Below, one piece after another: positions 53,590 to 64,000 of a DNA stretch of 64,000 nucleotides. Both the position numbers and the translations under genes were made by a program. Positions within the stretch are counted from its first letter, which is position 1. Every line of letters starts with the position of its first letter. The stretch is from Selaginella moellendorffii (Eukaryota; Streptophyta; Lycopodiopsida; Selaginellales; Selaginellaceae). The stretch is taken from assembly GCF_000143415.4 (NCBI RefSeq), contig NW_003314297.1:581612-645611 (forward strand). Direction: 5' to 3'. The notes beneath the pieces are model-generated. The model ran no database searches and was not told the origin of the DNA. It was given only the letters and a program-made list of their open reading frames with translations.

Positions 53590-55345
53590 ATGGCCGATTC
53601 CAGCAGCGACAGGACGGCGAGCAGCCGCAGTGTTCGTATCGCATCTCGGACGGCGTCGCTGCGATCGGCGTCCTCGGCAGGGTCGAAAAAGTCGCGATTC
53701 TATGGGCGGCGGAGCCTCAAATTCAGTCTCAGCGATGTCCCCAGCGTCGCCAGCCTCCGGATGTGGAGCTTCGGGCGGCCCGCCACCGCTGAGGCATCGG
53801 ATGAGGCCAAGAATGTCCGGGATTGCTCCAGGAGCCTCCAGAAGCGAAAGACTCACATCATCGTCAAGGTTCGTGAAACTTTACTTTTCCTTCTTTGCTG
53901 GTTTTTATTTCTATGTTCAGGCTGTGCTACTGTAAATTTGGTCTCGGCTAGAAAGGGTGTCACTCCATTCCCACGAACAGGAGTTCTTGTCAAAAGTTCC
54001 AAAGCTATCTAGGCAGCAAAGTTTTCATCCAGAGGGTTTGCAGATAGTGTGTGCCTGATTCTATGATGTCTAGATTTCGTTGGATTGGACATTCACTATC
54101 TGCAAACACCTCTGATGGAATTCGTGAGTTTCATCAAGGTCCAGTCACTGGAGAGGACTAACGAGTGAGTTTGTTTACTAGACATGCTTCCCGACGCGTT
54201 TCAGGCCAATGAAAGGTAGTAGTGAGCGATCTGATTTGAAAATCGAATTCTAAAGGAAATGCTTTGAACAGAGAAGGAATATGAGCTGAAAGTGAAGCAG
54301 AAGAGAGCTGAGAAAATACTGGAGAAAGAGAGGTTGGAAAATTATAAGAAGAAGGACAGGTTTAAGTCGTTTGCAGCGCAACGGGCATCAGTTCGCAGGT
54401 AAGCATCTAAAGTTCTTTTAGTTCTGGGAGGTGATGGATTATGTTTGGTGGTTTTCTCGCTTAGATTCTTGAACGACACAGGATTTCGCCAGTCGATCAC
54501 AGGAACTTTCCTTGACAACTCCGATGCTTTTCGTCGGAAGAGAGATGTACGCCAATTGATGTCTATGTCAAGTTTTTCATTGTTCCTTTTCAGGAAATGG
54601 AGGAGGCAGAGCCTGAGCCTCCAAGCGAGGAGGAAGTTGCGGAGGAGAAAAAGGTAAGACGATAAAAGTGTCACTTTTGTTGATTGAGATGGAGGCTGTT
54701 CTCGAAGATAGACGAAGACAATGCGTGGATTGTGAAAACTTTGGAAGATCACGACACGAGGGAGGATCTCGAGCAGCGAGTCATCCAGCATATAATGCAA
54801 GATCCCATCATCTTTAGATCTCTTCGGAACACTTTACGGATCGCTGAAGGAAACCGGCTAAGGCATCGCAAGGTAACCATTGATTTGAAAAAGCTTTGAA
54901 GCTCTAAAATCATCTCTGCGGCCCTGGCAGTCTCTAAAGAAAGAGTTTTACGACATGGAGAAAGTTTGGTCGACAGCAGATCTTATGAAGGAAACCGAGA
55001 ACGCTTTAGTTCATTCGGACATGAGGCATAGAATTTACCAGCTCTACTGTGAACTCCGGGTAAAAAGTTCCATCTTTTCAACAATCTCTCATACAAGTGT
55101 TCTTCTCAGGCTGCTCAATCGAACAAAGTTCCAAGATTTTCATCAGCGTCGAGGGATCCAACTCCCACAAGTTTGTGCTACTGGGAATCCAATGAAAGGT
55201 GAGATAGATCTAAACAACCTGGAATTTTCTAGCATAGGAAGGTTCTGATCTTTCCGCGTTCTTCAGATATAAAATGGAGTGCTCGCTTGAGAAAGAACTA
55301 CTGTCAGATCTCACAGTAAATCGATTGCGCAGTAAAGAGAGTTAA
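53590..55345 (+). CDS. Multi-exon gene, unrecognised product
   Basis: ATG 53590 opens a Ser/Arg-rich exon to 53868. Downstream exons that join in frame are a part ending before GTGAGT at about 54165, an 11-base micro-exon (GCCAATGAAAG) near 54206, 54272-54398, 54465-54546, 54594-54653, 54708-54872, 54931-55059, 55110-55198, and 55267-55345 with the stop. The exon linking 53868 to about 54090 is unresolved. The product has a charged coiled-coil-like stretch (KQKRAEKILEKERLENYKKK), an acidic segment and a helical C-terminal part (DEDNAWIVKTLEDHDTREDL). No known domain recognised. Divergent from the gene at 53410, about 180 bases apart. Confidence 0.65.
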
Positions 55346-55398
55346 ATGCTAGAGTTCATACAAAGGGTTCAGATTTTAGGGCTAGCTAGGGTTTGTAG

Positions 55399-56838
55399 AT
55401 GGGCATGGAAGTAGCGGAGAGTGGATTCGCAGCTGCCTCGCACGAATCCTCGGCGACGGCAAATGGCACGGCGACGACGGCGAATGGAACTGTAAGATTC
55501 TCAATCTCCAGTCGCAAGCGGCAGCGAGTGATCGGCACCGGCAACTCGTCCGATCGCGAGCACGAGGCCGTGGAATTCGTGCGGTCGGTGGACGAGATTG
55601 GGATCCAGGTAGTCGGCGAGCCGAGCTCCAGCGGCGCGGCCATGGTGATCCCGCGCCTGGAGAACTCGTGGAAGCCGGAGAAACGGATGAAGAATCTCAT
55701 GAGCGCGCCGGAGGACAGCGTCCAGGAATTCGTGGGGGAAGTTCTTCCCGCCGGCCCCGTTGAGGGCGTCCAGTATGGATTGTCGGTAAGATCGTCCAAA
55801 GCAGGAGGAGGAGGGAGCGTCAAGATGGATATTATGGAAGCTCGCGAGCTCCGCGCGAAGCTGGACAAGGAAGCGCTGGTGGATCACCTGGAATTCCTCC
55901 CCGAGTCGGCGTCTCTGGCGGCCTACGATGCGATGCCGGTGGAGAAATTTGGGCAGGCGCTGCTGCTGGGGATGGGCTGGAGAGATGGGCGAGGGATTGG
56001 GCGGAGAGCCACCGAGGACGTCAAGGCCACCGAGTTTGTGAGGAGGCCCGAGCGGCTGGGACTCGGGGCAGTGCCAGCTCCAAAGGAGGAGAAGAAGAAG
56101 AAGGTCATCAAGCCGGGCGAGAGCCGGGAGGCCAAGCCAGATCTAGTAGCTCCGGTTGGGCCGGATGGGAAGGTTCGTCACAGGGTTGAGATTGGCGAGA
56201 AGCTCGTCGAGAGGGCCAAGAGGGGAGTTTACGGTGGCAAAGTCATGACCATCGTCTCGGGGAGGCACGCTGGGCTGAGGGGCGAGGTTCTGGGTCGCAA
56301 GGACAAGGTGGCGAATCCGGGAGAGGTGGTGGGGGTGAAGCTGGCTGGTAGCGGCGAGACGGTGGAGGTGGATGCCAAGAACTTGGCGGACGTTGGCTCC
56401 GTCGAGGAGGAGAACGCGATGAAGAGGCTCAAGGAGCTGAGGATCCAGAGGGGCGATGGTGGTGGTGACGACGAGAGAGCGAGGCCCTGGCTGAGGAGCC
56501 AAATACGAGTGAGGGTCGTTAGCAAGCGGTTTCAAGGCGGGAGGCTCTACCTCAAGAAGGGGCGCGTGATCGACGTGGTGGCTCCGACGGTGTGCCATAT
56601 TGTCTTGGACGAGAGCGGTGATCTTGTGGAGGAGGTGAAGCAGGAGTACTTGGAGACCGCGATTCCAAAGCCGGGCGGGCGTGTGATCGTCGTTGGAGGG
56701 AAGCTGAGGGGATCCATTGGGAAGCTGCTGGAGCGGGACAGTAAGAAACAGGTTGCGGTGGTCCAGATGGAGGAGAGCTTTGAGATGGCCACTCTCGACT
56801 TGGACCACCTTGCGGAGTTTACTGGCGATGGCGCTTGA
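55399..56838 (+). CDS. MOS2: MOS2 / GPKOW-like G-patch and KOW protein
   Basis: An intronless gene of 479 residues. MOS2 (Spp2/GPKOW family) is a nuclear RNA-binding protein linked to splicing, microRNA processing and plant immunity. Seen: N-terminal FSISSRKRQR, a G-patch at about 182-225 (FGQALLLGMGWRDGRGIGRR), a first KOW at about 278-300 (GGKVMTIVSGRHAGLRGEVL), a second KOW at about 427-450 (GRVIVVGGKLRGSIGKLLER), and the C-terminal DLDHLAEF typical of this family. An alternative ATG two codons downstream gives nearly the same protein. It starts only about 50 bases after the preceding gene's stop. Confidence 0.92.
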   Translation: MGMEVAESGFAAASHESSATANGTATTANGTVRFSISSRKRQRVIGTGNSSDREHEAVEFVRSVDEIGIQVVGEPSSSGAAMVIPRLENSWKPEKRMKNLMSAPEDSVQEFVGEVLPAGPVEGVQYGLSVRSSKAGGGGSVKMDIMEARELRAKLDKEALVDHLEFLPESASLAAYDAMPVEKFGQALLLGMGWRDGRGIGRRATEDVKATEFVRRPERLGLGAVPAPKEEKKKKVIKPGESREAKPDLVAPVGPDGKVRHRVEIGEKLVERAKRGVYGGKVMTIVSGRHAGLRGEVLGRKDKVANPGEVVGVKLAGSGETVEVDAKNLADVGSVEEENAMKRLKELRIQRGDGGGDDERARPWLRSQIRVRVVSKRFQGGRLYLKKGRVIDVVAPTVCHIVLDESGDLVEEVKQEYLETAIPKPGGRVIVVGGKLRGSIGKLLERDSKKQVAVVQMEESFEMATLDLDHLAEFTGDGA

Positions 56839-56949
56839 TCTCTACTGAGAACTGGTAAGAAAGAAAAGCAGCAAAGAGAAAGAGAAATACTTCATACGCT
56901 TACTAACTGCGTTGTGCTTGATCAGATGTTTCGCTCTTGGACTAGAAAC

Positions 56950-57928
56950 CGTCATTTCTTTGGCCACTGGGGGCACACTATCTGCGCAAAATCGAGCCGG
57001 TTTGATTGCCAGTGGTGAGCTAAAGATTTATCATACCTCTAAGGTTGTGAAAGCTAATCGCATCCGATCGGCCACTAGCGATGCTTCCTCGGCTCGTCCT
57101 AACACCGCCATTTGTTCCAGCTGCAGTGTTTTCACTGGTAGCCTAGAGAAGAGAATAGAAGAGAAGAGATGAGAGATTGAAGTTATGGAGTTTATTTACC
57201 AGGCCATTCCCCGGTTGTAGTACGCGTTGGCGATAATGGAACAAAATCCTTTCCATTCTAAAAGAGACTCGGCTGTGACTGCCGAAGTTGTGGACCATCG
57301 TATCACTGTGGGTGGCGGGCTTGACATGATCGATGTAAAGACGATGATCACCCAAAGTATACATTCTTCTACCTGGGAAAAGATTTGAGGAACACAAGAA
57401 ATATGTGAAGAACAATGGCGAGAACTTGTTCTACCTCTTTGGAAGTGATATTGGAATTCAAGAGCTCTTTTCTCAGGCCCTCTTCCGTGCAGCCGATCGC
57501 GTAAGCGGTCACTACAGCAGTTATGAAATCCTGCGCATAGGATAGTCCTGATCGATTGATTGATCGTGCTTTTGATCTTCTCGTTCTTTACCTGGAGATT
57601 GTTGCTGAATCCTCCTTGCACGACTTTCTTGTAGCGCTGGTGGAGTCCCAACGCAATGCTTGCCGTGGAGCGAAATTCATCGTCGTAGGCTCTTTGCGAC
57701 CGCTGCCGAGAAGCAATCACGAAATATGGATGAGATTAGCGGAGAAAATCTTCGTACCGAGACGATCAAGCCTCGCAAGTCGTGCTGGCGGAGCGTCGAG
57801 AAGAGCCGGCTGTTGACGAGGAACGCGGCGGGGATCTTCCGCCTAGGGCAATTCTCCTGGAGCATCGACCATCGCGCGGCGCTCGCGAATTGGAGGCGGC
57901 CGCAGCATTGAAGAGCGGCGATTTGCAT
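56950..57928 (-). CDS. Unrecognised plant protein with possible organelle-targeting N-terminus
   Basis: Start ATG 57928. Exon 1 runs to GLIVS, then an intron GTACGAAG...CGGCAG, then RSQRAYDDEFRSTASIALGL...GGFSNNLQ. Three further exons follow in frame: DFITAVVTAYAIGCTEEGL...NITSKE (about 57540-57435), VEECILWVIIVFTSIMSSPP...YYNRGMAW (57376-57205), and LPVKTLQLEQMAVLGRAEEA (about 57140 leftwards). The last exon ends near 56952 if the final GT at TTLE is used. The N-terminus is rich in Arg/Ser and low in acidic residues, as in transit peptides. Family not recognised. It shares a short divergent promoter region with the CDKB gene. Confidence 0.6.
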
Positions 57929-58040
57929 ATCTTCTCCTCAGCAAGAATTTCTCTACCATTCCACACCTCGAAGTCCATTTTAAATTGGTGTCCATGTTTA
58001 TCCGTACGCAGCTAGGGTGGCCACTGGCCCATTCGTACAT

Positions 58041-58050
58041 GGCGCCAAAA
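58041..58050 (-). promoter_or_regulatory. E2F-type site upstream of the CDKB gene
   Basis: TTTTGGCGCC on minus matches the E2F consensus TTTSSCGC. It lies about 200 bases upstream of the CDKB start codon and about 110 bases upstream of the divergent gene's ATG. B-type CDKs are cell-cycle regulated, so the site is plausible. Not tested. Confidence 0.45.
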
Positions 58051-58115
58051 TGTTGGCGGGCGCTAGCTTTAGCAGCACAATCTCAGCTCTTCGAAAGTGC
58101 CCTAGTAGCGCTCGC

Positions 58116-58121
<6 letters not shown>

Positions 58122-58158
<37 letters not shown>
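58122..58158. repeat. CT/GA microsatellite in the CDKB leader
   Basis: About 37 bases of uninterrupted CT dinucleotides (plus strand), ending at CGATCTCTGG about 95 bases before the ATG. GA/CT tracts are frequent in plant 5' leaders. Confidence 0.9.
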
Positions 58159-58161
<3 letters not shown>

Positions 58162-58252
58162 CTCTGGATTGATTTGTAGCGCCCGTCTAGCTATCGATCC
58201 ACAGCTGCTTGGGCGCTTCTTGATGGGATTTTGATTCGTCTGGGCGATTTCG

Positions 58253-59556
<1,304 letters not shown>

Positions 59557-59648
59557 TCGCTAGGAGGGAAAACACTCTTAAATGTTTATGGATGGATAGA
59601 AAGGAAATAAAGGTTAAAAGGGGGTTTTCCAAAACTTTCTAGGGTTTG

Positions 59649-61197
<1,549 letters not shown>

Positions 61198-61270
61198 TTA
61201 CTTTGGTCTGTGTGTTTTACTTGTACAAAATGCGTAAACAAAGTAAGGTGATTAAAAGAAAATGAAGAAA

Positions 61271-61345
61271 ATCAAGATGGGATTCGAACCTGCACGGGCA
61301 AGCCCACATGATTTCTAGTCATGTCCACCTTGGCGAAGGTCAAGA
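61271..61345 (-). tRNA. Degenerate tRNA-Ser(AGA)-like sequence
   Basis: Read on minus: GACTAGAAATC (anticodon loop, AGA), a short variable arm GTGGGCTTGCCC as in tRNA-Ser, and GCAGGTTCGAATCCC (T loop). The T stem has at least two mismatches, the D arm is only partly recognisable, and the 5' acceptor strand does not pair with the 3' end. It is probably a pseudogene or a tRNA-derived remnant, 75 bases after the YY1-like stop codon. Confidence 0.5.
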
Positions 61346-61420
61346 AGAATGAAGAGTTCAACTCTTGTAAATATTATTGCATTTTGAAAAGCAAATTATT
61401 TTCTATTCAATAAGACAATT

Positions 61421-62302
61421 CTAGCTTAAGCAGCCAATATGTTTAGAATAATCTAATGTCCACCAGGCTCTGCTTGGATATGTTGTCAAGTAGCTTACCA
61501 GTTTACAGTTATCTTCAATTGTAATATAAGTTAAAAGTAAACAGTTTGGTTTGTCATAACAATACATATTCGGAGACCATAATACATTTCGTTTAGAAGT
61601 ATATAACACTAAATTTCCATCATTTTGCAAATCTAAAAAACACTCTCCAAAATATTCATTATTTGGAGATTCCCATAAATTAGTTTTTCCAGAAAAAAGT
61701 GCAAGTTTACAATTCATTTTGATATATAGTATATTCATACGATTTGGGGATTGTAAAAATTTACCTTTATATAAAATATGATCAGAGAAACCAGCATTTA
61801 AAGTAGTCAAAGTAATATCACAATTTTCAAAATATCTGAAAACTATATTTATATTTTCTAAATAATTTAGTGGTTTCCAACGAGTTACTAATATATATCG
61901 AATAAGATAATTATTAGACACAATTCTACATTCACTAGAAAGTGCTTGTAATAAATCATTTATTACCTTTTTAATTATTTCATTTATTGATTTTTGGAGA
62001 GAACCACCTAAAACTGGTTTTCCAGTTGAAATTCCTGTAGAACAATATAGAGTACTTCCAGCTAAACGTTGAATTCTTATAACAACACCTCCTCCATCAA
62101 TATCTATTAAATCGGTATCAATATAATTTTGTGGATAAAGATGAGATTCATGTAATTTTAGTGCAAGTCTTTTAATGTGACCTAAAATTGTATTAATATC
62201 TTCCTCAGTAAGTGAATTATTTTTACCCCATTCTATATCTATTTTACCAAATACAATTCCATAATATATAATTAAAATAAAAAGAACTAAAATTATAGAC
62301 AT
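61421..62302 (-). CDS. Secreted protein with bulb-type (GNA-like) lectin domain
   Basis: A single exon of 293 residues. It starts with a hydrophobic signal-like segment (MSIILVLFILIIYYGIVFG). Residues 20-170 form a region I do not recognise (DIDGGGVVIRIQRLAG, LLQALSSECRIV). Residues about 175-285 resemble a B-lectin: YKGKFLQSPNR, KLALFSGKTNLWES, then an exact mannose-site motif QNDGNLVLY (226-234), and a weaker EDNCKLVSY. GNA-type lectins bind mannose and are often defensive. The gene is strikingly AT-rich, with A/T-ending codons, unlike all its neighbours, so transfer or a different origin is possible. No introns. Confidence 0.7.
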   Translation of the reverse strand: MSIILVLFILIIYYGIVFGKIDIEWGKNNSLTEEDINTILGHIKRLALKLHESHLYPQNYIDTDLIDIDGGGVVIRIQRLAGSTLYCSTGISTGKPVLGGSLQKSINEIIKKVINDLLQALSSECRIVSNNYLIRYILVTRWKPLNYLENINIVFRYFENCDITLTTLNAGFSDHILYKGKFLQSPNRMNILYIKMNCKLALFSGKTNLWESPNNEYFGECFLDLQNDGNLVLYTSKRNVLWSPNMYCYDKPNCLLLTYITIEDNCKLVSYLTTYPSRAWWTLDYSKHIGCLS

Positions 62303-63053
62303 TAAAAATGAATTTCAAATAAAATTTAGAGTTATTTTTATATATAAGGAAAATAAAACAAAAATTAAATTTTTTAATTATGATATAACTTTGTGATTGT
62401 CACAACTTAGAAGCCACTAGCTGTATGAGAGATTCGTTTATCTTTATATATATTAATATGATATAGCCTAGACTTGAGTAATATTATTTTTTATTTTTTA
62501 TTTTTTTTAAAATATATAAACTTTTACCAATGTATTACCACATGGCACCATTCTTATAAGCTTGGGTTTAGATGGCATGGTCAATCCATTTCTCTAAAAA
62601 CCAAAATGTTGTTCAACAGTCATCAGGAACATTTATCAGATGTCCTCTATTTCTTTAACTACAGCTCTAACTCTACAATATTTTTCCACTCCAAGATTGC
62701 CACTTGTGCAAGGAGTGCTTCCAAGTTGATGCAACAAACAGTCCAAGCCACACAGTCGTGCCACCATCCTTTGTGGAATTCATAATCGAAGTGGATAAAG
62801 TCAATCATCAGTGCTTTGTCTATGGTTACTTTCTGGGTGGTAAAGATAAATTGCATGGTTTCATTCCATGCTTGCGCTTTCACCAGTAATAGCCCTGTCT
62901 CAATACAGAGAATTCCTTTGTGCATTCAGTTTTGAAGGCAATGTAAGTGTGTTCATTTTATATATTTTCTGAAAAAAACGTAGAATAAAAACAATGTAAA
63001 TTTCATTTGACATTGTGATGTCTAAGTGCGTACGAAGTACGAAGTTGCGATGC
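62303..63053. other. Intergenic DNA between lectin-like and lipase genes
   Basis: No gene supported. Short ORFs at 62474-62785 (plus) and 62659-62925 (minus) overlap and have no family resemblance. 62600-62710 weakly resembles 110-240 of this window. Confidence 0.45.
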
Positions 63054-64000
63054 TTACTGGGATTTATCCCACTCCGTGTTTTGCAGGCACGCCGGATCGA
63101 GATGGTCGGGCCCCAGCCTGACGCAGTTGATGTAATTCACCAAGCTGTGCCCGGCGATCCCAGGCACGAGCAAGCCTGCAATCCTTGCCACAGTGGACAA
63201 CCTCGTCTCGCTAAACTCCCCGCCATATCTATAGCTCATGAAGAAGCTCTGGACGAGCTCGAACAGCGCGTAAAGCCGGGACAGCACCATGTAAACCGGG
63301 GAGAAGAAATTGGGAAATGGCTCGTCCGGAAGGATCTGCGTAGAAAGTTAATATGGATCCTACACAGAGAGCGGTGTCTTGAAGTAAAGTACCTGGAGGG
63401 TGTAGTTGTAAGTGAAGTAGCAGCAATTCCCGAAATGCTTGAAGCCAAACAAAGAGTTGTCGAAGGGAACTCGAGCTACCATGTCGTTATTGTAGACAAC
63501 TCTAAAGTACCTCATGGTTGGCTTGTTTAAGCTGGTGTCCATGAAGGACGCAAAGCTCTTGTCTCCAACGCGGGGCTGGCCAAACGTATAGAGCGCCGCG
63601 AGCCTCCTGGCAACGTCGTCCTCGGTGTTGTAAAAGACTCGATTCTCTTCCCGGTTGTAGAAGAGCATGGCGGTGAAGAGCGTTGCCAGAGCGCCGCCGA
63701 GGCTGTGACCGGTGATGTAGAGCTTTGCGTTTCTGTGGTTCCGGAGGATGGTGACGAGCTCCGCACTGATGTGGTCGTACGCGAGCAGCTTCGTCTCATC
63801 GCTGAGGACAAAGTCGGGTAATCCAGATGTTGGAGTCTGTGGCAACGGAGTCCTCGAGTTCTCGTAGATGTTCTGCTTCAACCTCTGGAAGCTTTGCATC
63901 CTGTTCCTGTCGCCCAGCCCCAGTGCTTCGAGGAATCCGAGATGGACACGGCCGAGCTGCGGGAGCTCGTACCAGGAGAAATCCAAGTCTGTGCACCAGT
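63054..64000 (-). CDS. Class 3 (triacylglycerol) lipase, 3' part; gene continues past the window
   Basis: Exons 64000-63393 and 63335-63054 (intron 63392-63336) cover the C-terminal 290 or so residues of a lipase resembling plant oil-body lipase OBL1, which hydrolyses triacylglycerol. Seen: WCTDLDFSWYELPQLGRVHL, the serine elbow GHSLGGALA, TFGQPRVGD, then NNDMVARVPFD. The second exon gives FFSPVYMVLSRLYALFELVQ and GLLVPGIAGHSLVNYINCVR before the stop, a C-terminal region typical of OBL proteins. The 5' end, including the start codon and any membrane anchor, lies beyond 64000. Confidence 0.9.

Noticed and set aside
56143-56808. Minus-strand ORF of 221 codons
   Set aside because: Antisense shadow of MOS2.
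58122-58158. Periodic short repeat considered as an array
   Set aside because: Simple CT microsatellite. No spacers, so not a CRISPR-like array; none is expected in a plant nucleus.

Overview
The window looks like nuclear DNA of a land plant, most probably the lycophyte Selaginella (the S. moellendorffii type). Reasons: very short spliceosomal introns (about 50-80 bases) in GC-rich genes, AT-rich intergenic DNA, an intronless PLS-type PPR gene, plant-specific families (CDKB, plant YY1, MOS2, REF/SRPP, chlorophyllase, an oil-body-lipase-like class 3 lipase), and several generations of LTR retroelements. This is pattern recognition only; no search was run.

Layout. 1-16318: almost entirely retroelements. 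A degraded minus-strand Ty3/Gypsy relic (A) lies left of a second Gypsy element (B). B is split by a 662-bp TRIM and by a 7.9-kb non-coding LTR element (LARD-like), whose own 5' LTR carries another complete 680-bp TRIM. 16465-22450: block 1 of a segmental duplication, holding a chlorophyllase-like gene, an EHD-type dynamin GTPase without EH domain, and a P-loop ATPase/nuclease-like gene, all on the minus strand. 22450-24900: repeats. 24905-29850: a nearly complete plus-strand Gypsy element with very short LTRs. 29854-35280: block 2 of the duplication. The blocks have decayed in a complementary way: GTPase intact in block 1, ATPase intact in block 2. A third relic of the GTPase gene lies at 38.1-38.8 kb. 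39.2-40.0 kb: REF/SRPP-like gene. 40.2-46.1 kb: two more Gypsy relics, one with a MITE and one with a solo LTR that contains a 100-N assembly gap.

From 48 kb the window is gene-dense: a fusion of an FCP1-like HAD phosphatase domain with a KptA/Tpt1 tRNA 2'-phosphotransferase (the most unusual gene here), a PPR protein, a small secreted Cys-rich peptide, a Cys-motif protein, an unrecognised multi-exon gene, MOS2 (G-patch/KOW), another unrecognised gene, a B-type CDK, a YY1-like zinc-finger factor, a degenerate tRNA-Ser-like element, an AT-rich bulb-lectin-domain gene, and the 3' part of a class 3 lipase gene that runs off the right edge.

The genes do not form one pathway. RNA metabolism is well represented (Tpt1 fusion, PPR, MOS2), and cell cycle/transcription genes (CDKB, YY1) are neighbours. 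Exon coordinates come from hand-read GT/AG junctions that keep the family alignment in frame; some 5' ends are unresolved and said to be so.
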